Assembly: GCA_002344795.1 (NCBI GenBank) | Contig: DDUM01000060.1 | Location: 1 to 13,100 of the forward strand | Source of the DNA: Flammeovirgaceae bacterium UBA2338 | Lineage (GTDB): Bacteria > Bacteroidota > Bacteroidia > Cytophagales > Cyclobacteriaceae | DNA length: 13,100 bases | Direction: 5' to 3' | In this document: one piece after another, positions 6,756 to 13,100 of the stretch | Layout: every line of letters begins with the position of its first letter | Position numbering within the stretch: the first letter of the stretch is position 1 | Position numbers and translations under genes: made by a program | Notes under the pieces: generated by a model | The model's input: only the letters and a program-made list of their open reading frames with translations | The model's database searches: none | Told to the model about the DNA's origin: nothing

Positions 6756-8030
6756 TTAGTACTGCTCCAGTTGGATGATGGCTACGCGTAGGATGTCCTT
6801 CATCATGTTATCTACTTGCACCGTTGTTGACTCCTCGTCTAATGATAACAAAGTTTGATTTTGCAGTTGACTTTGAAGCCACACTGGATCAAGTTGACGT
6901 CTTGATGCAATGATGTACAACTCATTGGTTTGCGGTATTCCCTCAAGTCTATAGTAAGCCTCTGTGCTTGGTAGCGTGATGTTTTGAGAGACATAGGAGT
7001 GTGTTTTCTGGTTGGGAAAAAGGGTAGTCACTTCTTTGTCTTTGAACAGGAAATAGATAAAAATACCACTGCTTGCTCGAATACTCATTCGGAATTTTGT
7101 GCCAATTTTGAGCGGTCGTTTAACGTTATGAAATTTGTTGTTGATGTCTATCTGGTCAATAACTTTTCCATTTTCATTAAATAGAACAACAGAAGATTCA
7201 GGAAAAGTAAAACAAGAGGCACTGTTAATTAGCTCAAATCCATATCTGGCAAAATGTGCCATATCGGTATATCTAATCCAGGTAAATCCGTTCTGACCCC
7301 AGCTGTCTCCCCATTGGTTAACAACTTCAAAGGCACCTCCAAATTTCTGATCGTCAAAACCCACTACGCATAAAGCCTGAGCGGCATATGCAGTGTCTGG
7401 CTGCTCACGAGCTTGCCAAAACTCGTCAGCCAATGAAAATGAAGGAGGGACGATCATGCCAATAATTACAGGATGACTGTTGTATAGCGCTTTTTTTATG
7501 GCTTGGGTTTTTAATACCTCTGTATCGAATGGATTATACAATTTTACAAATCCGTCAATTTTATTTTTTTCTGTTTGGTTAATAATATTTTCAGGAATTT
7601 TAACGGGACATAGATCACCAAATTCCGAAAACCTGGGAGAGCCGTTGGTTAATTGGTACTCAAGCACATCAATGAGACTGACGGGTTCATCACAACCTGA
7701 TTGCGTGTTGACTGATTGATAGGCGTACAGTGGAGAAAAAGCGTTGGTTGTAATTTTGTTGGCATCACTTTCAATACAACTGGCAGCCTGGGCTATTGTT
7801 TGGCCGTACCATACACTGGCCCACCCCGCACTGGTGGCAAAACTGATTTGATTGACTACACGTGGGCTAAAGGCTTTTAAGGAGAATTTTGCCGGGATCA
7901 CCTTGCTAACACCAAAGTCGGTTTTGAGGGGCAGGGCCAGATATTTTTGATCCTCCCAGATAATGCCTGAGGGCGATTGCGAAAAGGCTATGCTAGCGAC
8001 CAGTATTAATACGATAAAACTTAGTCGCAC
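6756..8030 (-). CDS. Exported papain-fold (C1) pseudoprotease with C-terminal DUF4384-like domain
   Basis: 424 residues from a GTG start, six bases after the caspase stop; an out-of-frame ATG at 8035 hits a stop after four codons. Signal peptide 1-17 (cleavage near FS|Q). Residues about 20-272 follow the C1 papain fold of Bacteroidota: VVNQISFATSAGWASVWYG (58-76) aligns with the active-site segment NQGxxGSCxGWA. Gln61 (oxyanion) is kept, but the nucleophile Cys is Ser67. The His segment, usually (G)HAxCVVGYDD, reads AQALCVVGFDD (217-227), so the catalytic His is Gln218. Asn238 and the Trp motif are kept in NQWGDSWGQNGFTWIRY (238-254). Residues about 278-385 resemble DUF4384 (GIFIYFLFKD, 322-331; TTLFPN, 335-340; a closing YIIASRR, 372-378), a domain often fused to caspases or kinases. 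It is predicted to be a non-catalytic peptide-binding or scaffold protein acting with the caspase. Papain fold is confident, DUF4384 moderate. Confidence 0.82.
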   Translation of the reverse strand: MRLSFIVLILVASIAFSQSPSGIIWEDQKYLALPLKTDFGVSKVIPAKFSLKAFSPRVVNQISFATSAGWASVWYGQTIAQAASCIESDANKITTNAFSPLYAYQSVNTQSGCDEPVSLIDVLEYQLTNGSPRFSEFGDLCPVKIPENIINQTEKNKIDGFVKLYNPFDTEVLKTQAIKKALYNSHPVIIGMIVPPSFSLADEFWQAREQPDTAYAAQALCVVGFDDQKFGGAFEVVNQWGDSWGQNGFTWIRYTDMAHFARYGFELINSASCFTFPESSVVLFNENGKVIDQIDINNKFHNVKRPLKIGTKFRMSIRASSGIFIYFLFKDKEVTTLFPNQKTHSYVSQNITLPSTEAYYRLEGIPQTNELYIIASRRQLDPVWLQSQLQNQTLLSLDEESTTVQVDNMMKDILRVAIIQLEQY

Positions 8031-8036
8031 GGCATC

Positions 8037-9188
8037 TTAATTGGCGACAAAAATGAATTCACTACCTGGCTCATTGTCACCAAAAGTGCCAAAGCGAGGC
8101 TCTGGCCTTACGCGTTCTACATACCAGAAAACTTGTTGAGAGGTAAGAACTTTATTTTTTCCTCCATAGCCACGAAGTGCTTCCACGAGTTTAGAAGCGA
8201 AGGGCGAGTGTTTTCCTGCGCGCCCATCGGGCACATATTCTTTGGCTCCGGAGGTAAGGTAGAGCCTGGTTTTATATTTTAGTTTTTTGTTGATGTATTC
8301 ATCTTGTGTAATTTCTGTATACATGTTGTCTTCTCCTCCGCGCTTGGCAATAGCCTGATCAAAGGTGCCTCCAAAACAAGCATCCATCACTAGAAATACA
8401 TGACGACTTGGGTTATTGTCAATGGCAGTTCTTAAGTAGGAGAAGGGGAGGTAGCTCTCATGGGTGTCATCTACTATTTTGGAATCCTTGCACACCAAAT
8501 ACCCATCCTTAATAAGTGCATCAAATTTTCCATGCCCGGCAATAAAAATGAAAAGCTGATCATTGGGTAAAAAATTCATGCTGTTGTATTCGCGCAACTT
8601 TCGCAATAATTCTGATTTGGTAGGGTTGAGCACCATGTCTACTTTGTAGCCGTAGTTTTCTTTTAGTTCATCACCAATAGTGGTGGCATCGAATACAGGG
8701 TTGATCAGGTCGTCCCACTCGTCATATTCGTTAGTAGCAATGATAAGTGCATAATCTGTACGTTGGGCAATCACAGTTTCTTTTACATTGATTACCCTTG
8801 ATTCTGTCGTAACCATACCACTTTCATTTTCGGCCATGATTTTGATTTCGTTGGAACCCGTAGAAAGGACGACTTGTTTCTCAATGGTGTAGTCAAAATT
8901 TGTAGCGGGCGAAATACCAATGCCGCGGTCACTTGTAGGGATGCGTCCATTTACATAAAGCTCAACCTGCTTCAGTTTTTCATCTGACCTTACGCCCGCT
9001 TTGATGGTTACCGAGCCATTTTGAACCTCGGATGAGATCAGTTCAGGCCACTGCCATACAATAGCAGGTTTACCCTGGGTAGAAGCATTCAGCTCCAGGT
9101 GTATGGTGTTACTCTTTCCTTTGATTTCCTGACTAAAGGTGGGAGTGATTAATAACGCAAAGGCGAAGCAGACTAAAAGTTGTTTCAT
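8037..9188 (-). CDS. Exported caspase-like (peptidase C14, metacaspase type) protease with N-terminal Ig-like domain
   Basis: 383 residues. Signal peptide 1-19 (TFS|Q), no lipobox. Residues about 40-137 form a beta-sandwich-like region (VTIKAGVRSDEKLKQVELYVNG 60-81 region, then GSNEIKIMAENESGMV 111-126). The caspase domain follows from about 144: YALIIATNEY (146-155) is strand 1; LFIFIAGHG (212-220) gives catalytic His219; VFLVMDACFGG (264-274) gives catalytic Cys271; LTSGAKEYVPDG (311-322) and HSPFASKLVEAL (327-338) are the small-subunit-like part. The dyad is intact, so it should be an active cysteine peptidase. Prokaryotic caspases of this type usually cut after Arg or Lys; specificity here is inferred. 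There is no T9SS sorting domain, so it probably stays in the periplasm or envelope. It lies between the propeller gene (8 bases) and the pseudo-papain gene (6 bases, same reading frame). Confidence 0.9.
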   Translation of the reverse strand: MKQLLVCFAFALLITPTFSQEIKGKSNTIHLELNASTQGKPAIVWQWPELISSEVQNGSVTIKAGVRSDEKLKQVELYVNGRIPTSDRGIGISPATNFDYTIEKQVVLSTGSNEIKIMAENESGMVTTESRVINVKETVIAQRTDYALIIATNEYDEWDDLINPVFDATTIGDELKENYGYKVDMVLNPTKSELLRKLREYNSMNFLPNDQLFIFIAGHGKFDALIKDGYLVCKDSKIVDDTHESYLPFSYLRTAIDNNPSRHVFLVMDACFGGTFDQAIAKRGGEDNMYTEITQDEYINKKLKYKTRLYLTSGAKEYVPDGRAGKHSPFASKLVEALRGYGGKNKVLTSQQVFWYVERVRPEPRFGTFGDNEPGSEFIFVAN

Positions 9189-9196
9189 TGCTTTGT

Positions 9197-12100
9197 TTAT
9201 TTGATGAGTAGTCGGGTCGATTTTTGAATGTTTCCGAACTGTACCTGTACAATATATATGCCGGGAGTGAGTGATAATTGGTGGAGTGGCATAAGCTCTT
9301 CCTTTATACCAGAACCAGCCACATTGTAAGCAAATGAAGCCACTTTTTGGCCTAAAGAGGAGTATAAACTCACATTAACGGCTGATGGGGTTGCTATTTG
9401 TTCAGGAACAGCAAAGGTGATCGCTGCTTGATTTGTTGCTGGGTTAGGGTGCGCACCGTAGAACACAAATTGATCTCCTGCGATTTCTTCTTTTACATAG
9501 GATGCATCTCCATATACCGCTTTGAAATGACGTGTACCAGTGCTCTGAAAGGTATACTCACTATTGGATGTCATGCCAACAGGCCACTGGTTATCAAGGT
9601 CTACCAAAACCAGTTGATTTTCAAGTGTGGAAAGGGTAGAAGGATCCCATGAAATGGTGGTAGCCCCTTCCTGAGCCGATTCAATGGTGAACTCCCATGT
9701 TTTCTCCAACGATGTGGGGACAATGTCCATGCTGTAGTTAAACCCATGCAGACTTTTTTCATGGTTAATTTCCAGATAATTGCCAAAGCGTGGTAAAGCG
9801 ATTTCATCATAAATATCATAAGCAACTTGAGCGTCTCCTCTCATACCTAATCCTCCCAGATGGTAAGACGCATTGGCTTGATCAAGGTTTAACACGACTT
9901 CCCAGTCTCCCTTGTTCAGCGGTTTTCTTGAAGTTTGAACTTCTTCCTCTTTGGCTCTGCCTCCGTTTATGGTTTTGTTTTTTACCACTGGAAATTTAAT
10001 CGTCTTGGTGTCATCGGCAAAAACGAATCCTCCACCAAAGGCTTCGAGTTGAGTGCCATTTGAAAAGCTTCCTTTAAACACCCTTAGGTCTTCGGTGAGG
10101 TTCCCATTAGCGGCCTTCATTTCAGTCCAGGAGATATTAAAATTATAGGGGTTTCCTATCAAATTCCATCCGGGATTGAGTTGCAAGGTGTAAGGATCGG
10201 TTCTGGTTATCGCCACCGTAGCTCCTCCGCCAGAGTTGATTGTCCTGTCATTTCCAGCTACAATCAGCCAGTATCCTTTTCCTACTTCAAGGCTGGAGTT
10301 GGCATTCAGTTCAGTAGTTTGATCACTGTAAGTGAATAGCCGGTATTCATTGGGGTTATAGGCACCCAGGTCATCTTCAAAAATCGACTTCACTGTTTTG
10401 TTGTTCAAGGTCAATGGAATCGAAATAATTCTGTAGTCTTCCTGACTACCATCTCCTTTGCCTCTTTGTGGAATGGTCAGCCCATCGGGCACATTGAAAT
10501 TAGAGGTGATCAATGTTGATACAGGGCCAACAACACCAACGGTATTGGTTGCCACTCCAAAGAACTCTATACCTACTCCATCAAAATCATCTGAAGGAAT
10601 AGTTCCTTCAAAGACATTCCCGGCTTTTTTAGTTAAAGTGACCTGTTGGAATGATGTGTTGGCACTTTCTGTAATCCCCCGGTACCTTATGGTGGCTCCA
10701 CCGGTAGCCACTCCCGACTCCTTGTCTTCAAGTTCAACGCTCACGAGCAGATCACTCCCCAATGTTGGTATGCCGGTATTGTTGGTTTTTATCTGAGGGG
10801 GAGTGTAGTCGTATTTGGCAAGATAAGAATCATCCAAATTGACAGAAGTTGCAATAGAAGTACCATCGGAAAAATCAAAATCAATGGCAGCCGAACGTTG
10901 CCTGCCATATACGATGAGGTTACCACCGTCAATGGTATGCTTTGCTCCATAATCGCTGCCAGATCCTCCTAATAAGTAGGCATAATTGAGGGTGCCATCG
11001 TCATCATAGTTGGCAATAAAAGCATCTGTAGATTGGCTGGTTAAAATATAGGATGCGCTTCCCTGCAGATTAAAATTGATCTGACCACCACCACTCCCGG
11101 TTACAAAAACACTTCCGTCCTCACCAAATGATACTACTTCCGGAATTTCGAGACTTGAATTGGGGCCACCAATACTTTTGGCCCATTTGAGCTCGCCATC
11201 ATTGTTAAAAACAGTAACGTAGGCGTCAGGTAAACTACTTTCATAGGGCAATAAGGTTTCACCTACTCCAGGGTCAAAATCGGCATTATTAACCTGGAAA
11301 TAGCCTGTTATGGCAATATCTCCCAAATCATTTATAGCAATCTTGCTTGAAGATTCACCGCCAATGACTGATTTAGCCCAAACGTAATTTCCATTCAGGT
11401 CATACTTGGCAATGAAGGCTGATCTTGTTGATTGGTTAGAGGCAATGGTTGCTGTCCCAGGTCCTGGGTCAAAATCAACACTGCCATTGAAAACCCCAGT
11501 AAGGTATACATGAGAGCCATCTACTATTATGCTGGATCCGGCATCTCCAACCAATCCACCACCTCCAAAATTGTGGGCCCAGATGAGTTCACCATCTGTA
11601 TTGTATTTAGCCACAAAAATATCAGATTGAGTACCTGGCGCGGTAAGCACACTGGCTGCAATACCATTTCCAGACGGATCAAAATCAACTGAGCCAATAA
11701 ATGAACCCGTGATATAAATATTACCAGAGAAATCAACGGCTAGTCCACCACTAAAGTCAACGTTTGAACCACCCATATTGTAGGCCCAGGTGTTGGCAAG
11801 TCCTCCCTCATCAAATTTTGCAAGCAGAATATCAAGGTTTCCATTGCTGTTGACGGTGGTGGTACCAGCTACTGCGGTAGCGAAGCCAGCACTTCCCTCA
11901 AGGTCGCCTAAAACAACCAAGCTCGAGCCGGACAGTGCCATTTCTGTTATGTATTGATTACCGGCACCACCTGCGATGAGTACACTGCTTGAATTGAGTA
12001 AGTCTCCATCATTAGTATACTTAGCGATGAAAATATCATAGACCTCATTGGAAGTTCTGAACAACGTATTTACCGGATGAGGGTCAAAATCAACAGTGCC

Positions 12101-12280
12101 CCTAAAGTAGCCTCCCGTAAAAATTGTTCCATTGCTTTTGACTTGTACATCATTGATTTCTACAAGATCGGGTGAAGTAGTTCCTTTCAGACTCGAGACA
12201 AACTGGAGTCCCAAATCCTGAGCACTCAGACTAAAGCTGATAATTGTAAAAAATAATATTAATAATTTTTTCATCATCAT
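9197..12280 (-). CDS. Secreted seven-unit beta-propeller protein with T9SS type A sorting domain
   Basis: 1027 residues. It starts at the first of three consecutive Met codons (12280); that ATG shares its first base with the upstream TAA. Signal peptide 1-20 (SLSA|QD). Residues about 24-492 are seven SBBP-like propeller units. Residues about 495-600 form an Ig-like domain, opening TPPQIKTN (493-500) and including SVELEDKESGV (514-524). Residues about 613-770 contain an all-beta region with GKGYWLIVAG (667-676) and NPGWNLIGNPY (702-712), seen in many surface proteins of this phylum. About 938-1027 is the T9SS C-terminal domain: FYGAHPNPATN (940-950), VNVSLYSSLGQKV (968-980), LTPGIYIVQV (1004-1013), and a final STRLLIK. 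The T9SS would carry it across the outer membrane for surface attachment or release. The ligand is unknown; it shares an operon with the caspase. Confidence 0.9.
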   Translation of the reverse strand: MMMKKLLILFFTIISFSLSAQDLGLQFVSSLKGTTSPDLVEINDVQVKSNGTIFTGGYFRGTVDFDPHPVNTLFRTSNEVYDIFIAKYTNDGDLLNSSSVLIAGGAGNQYITEMALSGSSLVVLGDLEGSAGFATAVAGTTTVNSNGNLDILLAKFDEGGLANTWAYNMGGSNVDFSGGLAVDFSGNIYITGSFIGSVDFDPSGNGIAASVLTAPGTQSDIFVAKYNTDGELIWAHNFGGGGLVGDAGSSIIVDGSHVYLTGVFNGSVDFDPGPGTATIASNQSTRSAFIAKYDLNGNYVWAKSVIGGESSSKIAINDLGDIAITGYFQVNNADFDPGVGETLLPYESSLPDAYVTVFNNDGELKWAKSIGGPNSSLEIPEVVSFGEDGSVFVTGSGGGQINFNLQGSASYILTSQSTDAFIANYDDDGTLNYAYLLGGSGSDYGAKHTIDGGNLIVYGRQRSAAIDFDFSDGTSIATSVNLDDSYLAKYDYTPPQIKTNNTGIPTLGSDLLVSVELEDKESGVATGGATIRYRGITESANTSFQQVTLTKKAGNVFEGTIPSDDFDGVGIEFFGVATNTVGVVGPVSTLITSNFNVPDGLTIPQRGKGDGSQEDYRIISIPLTLNNKTVKSIFEDDLGAYNPNEYRLFTYSDQTTELNANSSLEVGKGYWLIVAGNDRTINSGGGATVAITRTDPYTLQLNPGWNLIGNPYNFNISWTEMKAANGNLTEDLRVFKGSFSNGTQLEAFGGGFVFADDTKTIKFPVVKNKTINGGRAKEEEVQTSRKPLNKGDWEVVLNLDQANASYHLGGLGMRGDAQVAYDIYDEIALPRFGNYLEINHEKSLHGFNYSMDIVPTSLEKTWEFTIESAQEGATTISWDPSTLSTLENQLVLVDLDNQWPVGMTSNSEYTFQSTGTRHFKAVYGDASYVKEEIAGDQFVFYGAHPNPATNQAAITFAVPEQIATPSAVNVSLYSSLGQKVASFAYNVAGSGIKEELMPLHQLSLTPGIYIVQVQFGNIQKSTRLLIK
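10805..12211 (-). repeat. Seven beta-propeller (SBBP-like) units
   Basis: The strand motif D-[IA]-[FY]-[IVL]-A-K-[YF] recurs exactly seven times, starting at residues 82 (DIFIAKY), 150 (DILLAKF), 220 (DIFVAKY), 287 (SAFIAKY), 352 (DAYVTVF), 419 (DAFIANY) and 484 (DSYLAKY), at 65-70 residue steps. Before it, four units carry VDFDP or ADFDP (63-67, 198-202, 268-272, 333-337) and two others degenerate forms (INFN, IDFD). Seven units fit one closed seven-bladed propeller; outer boundaries are approximate. Confidence 0.7.
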
Positions 12281-13005
12281 TATTCAGGATCTGGCGGTGT
12301 AGGTAACGCTCCGCCATCATCACTACTTTTGCTAAGTAGAACTGCAACGACAATAACAACAGGTACAGCAAGACCTATTTTCAACAGCAATGGGAATTTT
12401 GCATTCACGGCAAAGGATTCACTCGTGATCGATCCTGAAGTTCCTGTAAATCTTAGGGTATAATCTTTTCCTTTTTCCGTTTCTTTAGGGATGGACCAAT
12501 TGTAAGAACCTGAGTTGTTGACCTCCCCTAAATTGTTAACAGGAATACCGCTCTTAAGCAGTTCAATTTTTACCTTTTCGGAGGGCTGACCACCCGTCCA
12601 GTTAATGGTAGCTGTGGAACCTCTCCGTACTGACTTACCAGGTGCTGGTTTTGTTACCCTCAAAAAACGGTAAACCTCAGCCCTTATTTCGAAGGCCAGC
12701 TCACCGTTGAAGGAACCCAGCTCTGCAGCAGCATCCCACTCTATTCTTTTTGCACTTCCAGGGATTACAGAATAATCGGCACTCACGTCTCCCGAAACGT
12801 TCTTCAGTGGGCTACTATAACCGTTGTGTGAACTATAAATGGATGTATTGAATCGCTCTGTCTCGGGATCACCATTCAGATCGTAGGTGATAACCACTTT
12901 GCCGTTTTGTAAAACTTCTGCCACTACATTCTCCACTGACTGCGCGGAAGCAGATGAAATACCAATGAGTAAGAGTAGATAGAACGTAAAACCTTTAACT
13001 CTCAT
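12280..13005 (-). CDS. Exported single-TM protein with Ig/Kre9-like domains, first gene of the caspase operon
   Basis: 241 residues. Signal peptide 1-22 (SASAQ). Residues about 24-112 match a beta domain I recognise from Bacteroidota envelope proteins, with KVVITYDLNGD (36-46), SPLKNVSGDVS (65-75) and PGSAKRIEWD (82-91). Residues about 116-200 look like a Kre9/KNH-type Ig-like domain: VTKPAPGKSVRRGSTATINW (117-136), GSYNWSIP (166-173), YTLRFTGT (182-189). A hydrophobic segment at about 205-224 is a likely transmembrane helix, leaving a short acidic, proline-rich tail (SKSSDDGGALPTPPDPE). This fits inner-membrane anchoring with the beta domains in the periplasm. No enzyme motif is visible, so a binding or scaffold role is inferred. 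The stop TAA overlaps the next ATG by one base. As operon head it should lie next to the promoter. Confidence 0.8.
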   Translation of the reverse strand: MRVKGFTFYLLLLIGISSASAQSVENVVAEVLQNGKVVITYDLNGDPETERFNTSIYSSHNGYSSPLKNVSGDVSADYSVIPGSAKRIEWDAAAELGSFNGELAFEIRAEVYRFLRVTKPAPGKSVRRGSTATINWTGGQPSEKVKIELLKSGIPVNNLGEVNNSGSYNWSIPKETEKGKDYTLRFTGTSGSITSESFAVNAKFPLLLKIGLAVPVVIVVAVLLSKSSDDGGALPTPPDPE

Positions 13006-13032
13006 TATGTAAACATACCCAAAACAGAGCCT

Positions 13033-13046
13033 TTATACCAGTATAA
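13033..13046. promoter_or_regulatory. Inverted repeat TTATAC-CA-GTATAA upstream of the caspase operon
   Basis: A perfect 6-2-6 inverted repeat lies 28 bases upstream of the operon's first ATG (13005). Its position fits an operator or promoter-overlapping site, but AT-rich six-base arms also arise by chance. I found no convincing TTG / TAnnTTTG promoter pair in 13006-13100, which otherwise shows no gene. Confidence 0.3.
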
Positions 13047-13100
13047 GATTGCCCAATATGGGGTAAATACTCCTTATGGAAAATTGGTAAGTGATATGTT

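Larger units (their letters stand above)
6756..13005 (-). other. Four-gene operon of exported proteins: TM/Ig-like protein, T9SS propeller, caspase, pseudo-papain
   Basis: Four leftward genes are packed with junctions typical of one transcript: a one-base TAATG overlap at 12280, eight bases at 9189-9196 and six bases at 8031-8036, with no room for promoters or terminators. All four products begin with a signal peptide. The order (membrane-anchored protein, secreted propeller, active caspase, catalytically dead papain with DUF4384) suggests one envelope or surface process. Cotranscription is inferred from spacing. Confidence 0.8.

Noticed and set aside
6750..6800. Shared bidirectional terminator between the convergent PPK2 and pseudo-papain genes
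   Set aside because: Only six bases separate the stops and I found no GC-rich stem with flanking T/A runs; the GATGATG/CATCATG match inside the coding end is too short.
10458..10796. 112-codon rightward frame opposite the propeller gene
   Set aside because: Antisense of a repeat-free, clearly coding part of the 1027-residue protein; its translation is Ser/Thr/Pro/Val-rich low complexity without motifs.

Overview
The window reads as a chromosomal segment of a free-living Bacteroidota bacterium, most likely of the Cytophagales type. Three things support this: a type IX secretion (T9SS) C-terminal sorting domain; exported proteins whose signal peptides end in the A|Q or S|Q junction common in the phylum; and almost no Shine-Dalgarno sequences before the starts, three of which are GTG. 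It is gene-dense. No gap exceeds about 100 bases, and I see no tRNA, rRNA, CRISPR array, insertion sequence or integrase.

Left part (1-1786): the N-terminal two thirds of a glutaryl-CoA dehydrogenase gene runs leftward off the edge. It is divergent from a gene for a tryptophan 2,3-dioxygenase family protein. These could be the late and first steps of one tryptophan (and lysine) degradation route.

Middle part (1834-6749), all rightward: an exported protein made of fourteen MORN-like (YwqK type) repeats followed by a beta-rich, probably outer-membrane C-terminal domain; a COG2509-type FAD-dependent dehydrogenase whose stop overlaps the start of a small CoA-binding-domain protein (ATGA); and a PPK2-family polyphosphate kinase with a lysine-rich tail. 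These look like ordinary chromosomal genes, apart from the MORN protein's unusually regular repeat pattern.

Right part (6756-13005), all leftward: a tight four-gene operon with junctions of 1-nt overlap, 8 nt and 6 nt. In transcription order it encodes a 241-residue exported, single-TM protein with Ig/Kre9-like domains; a 1027-residue seven-unit beta-propeller protein with a T9SS sorting domain; an exported caspase-like (C14) peptidase with an intact His/Cys dyad; and an exported papain-fold (C1) protein in which both the catalytic Cys and His are replaced (Ser67, Gln218), fused to a DUF4384-like domain. Every product has a signal peptide, so the set works in the envelope or at the surface.

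This operon is the best candidate for an undescribed system. An active envelope caspase is paired with a dead papain-like protein carrying the domain that in other bacteria is often fused to caspases, plus a membrane-anchored protein and a surface-displayed propeller. The role (proteolytic processing, envelope stress, sensing or conflict) cannot be read from sequence alone.
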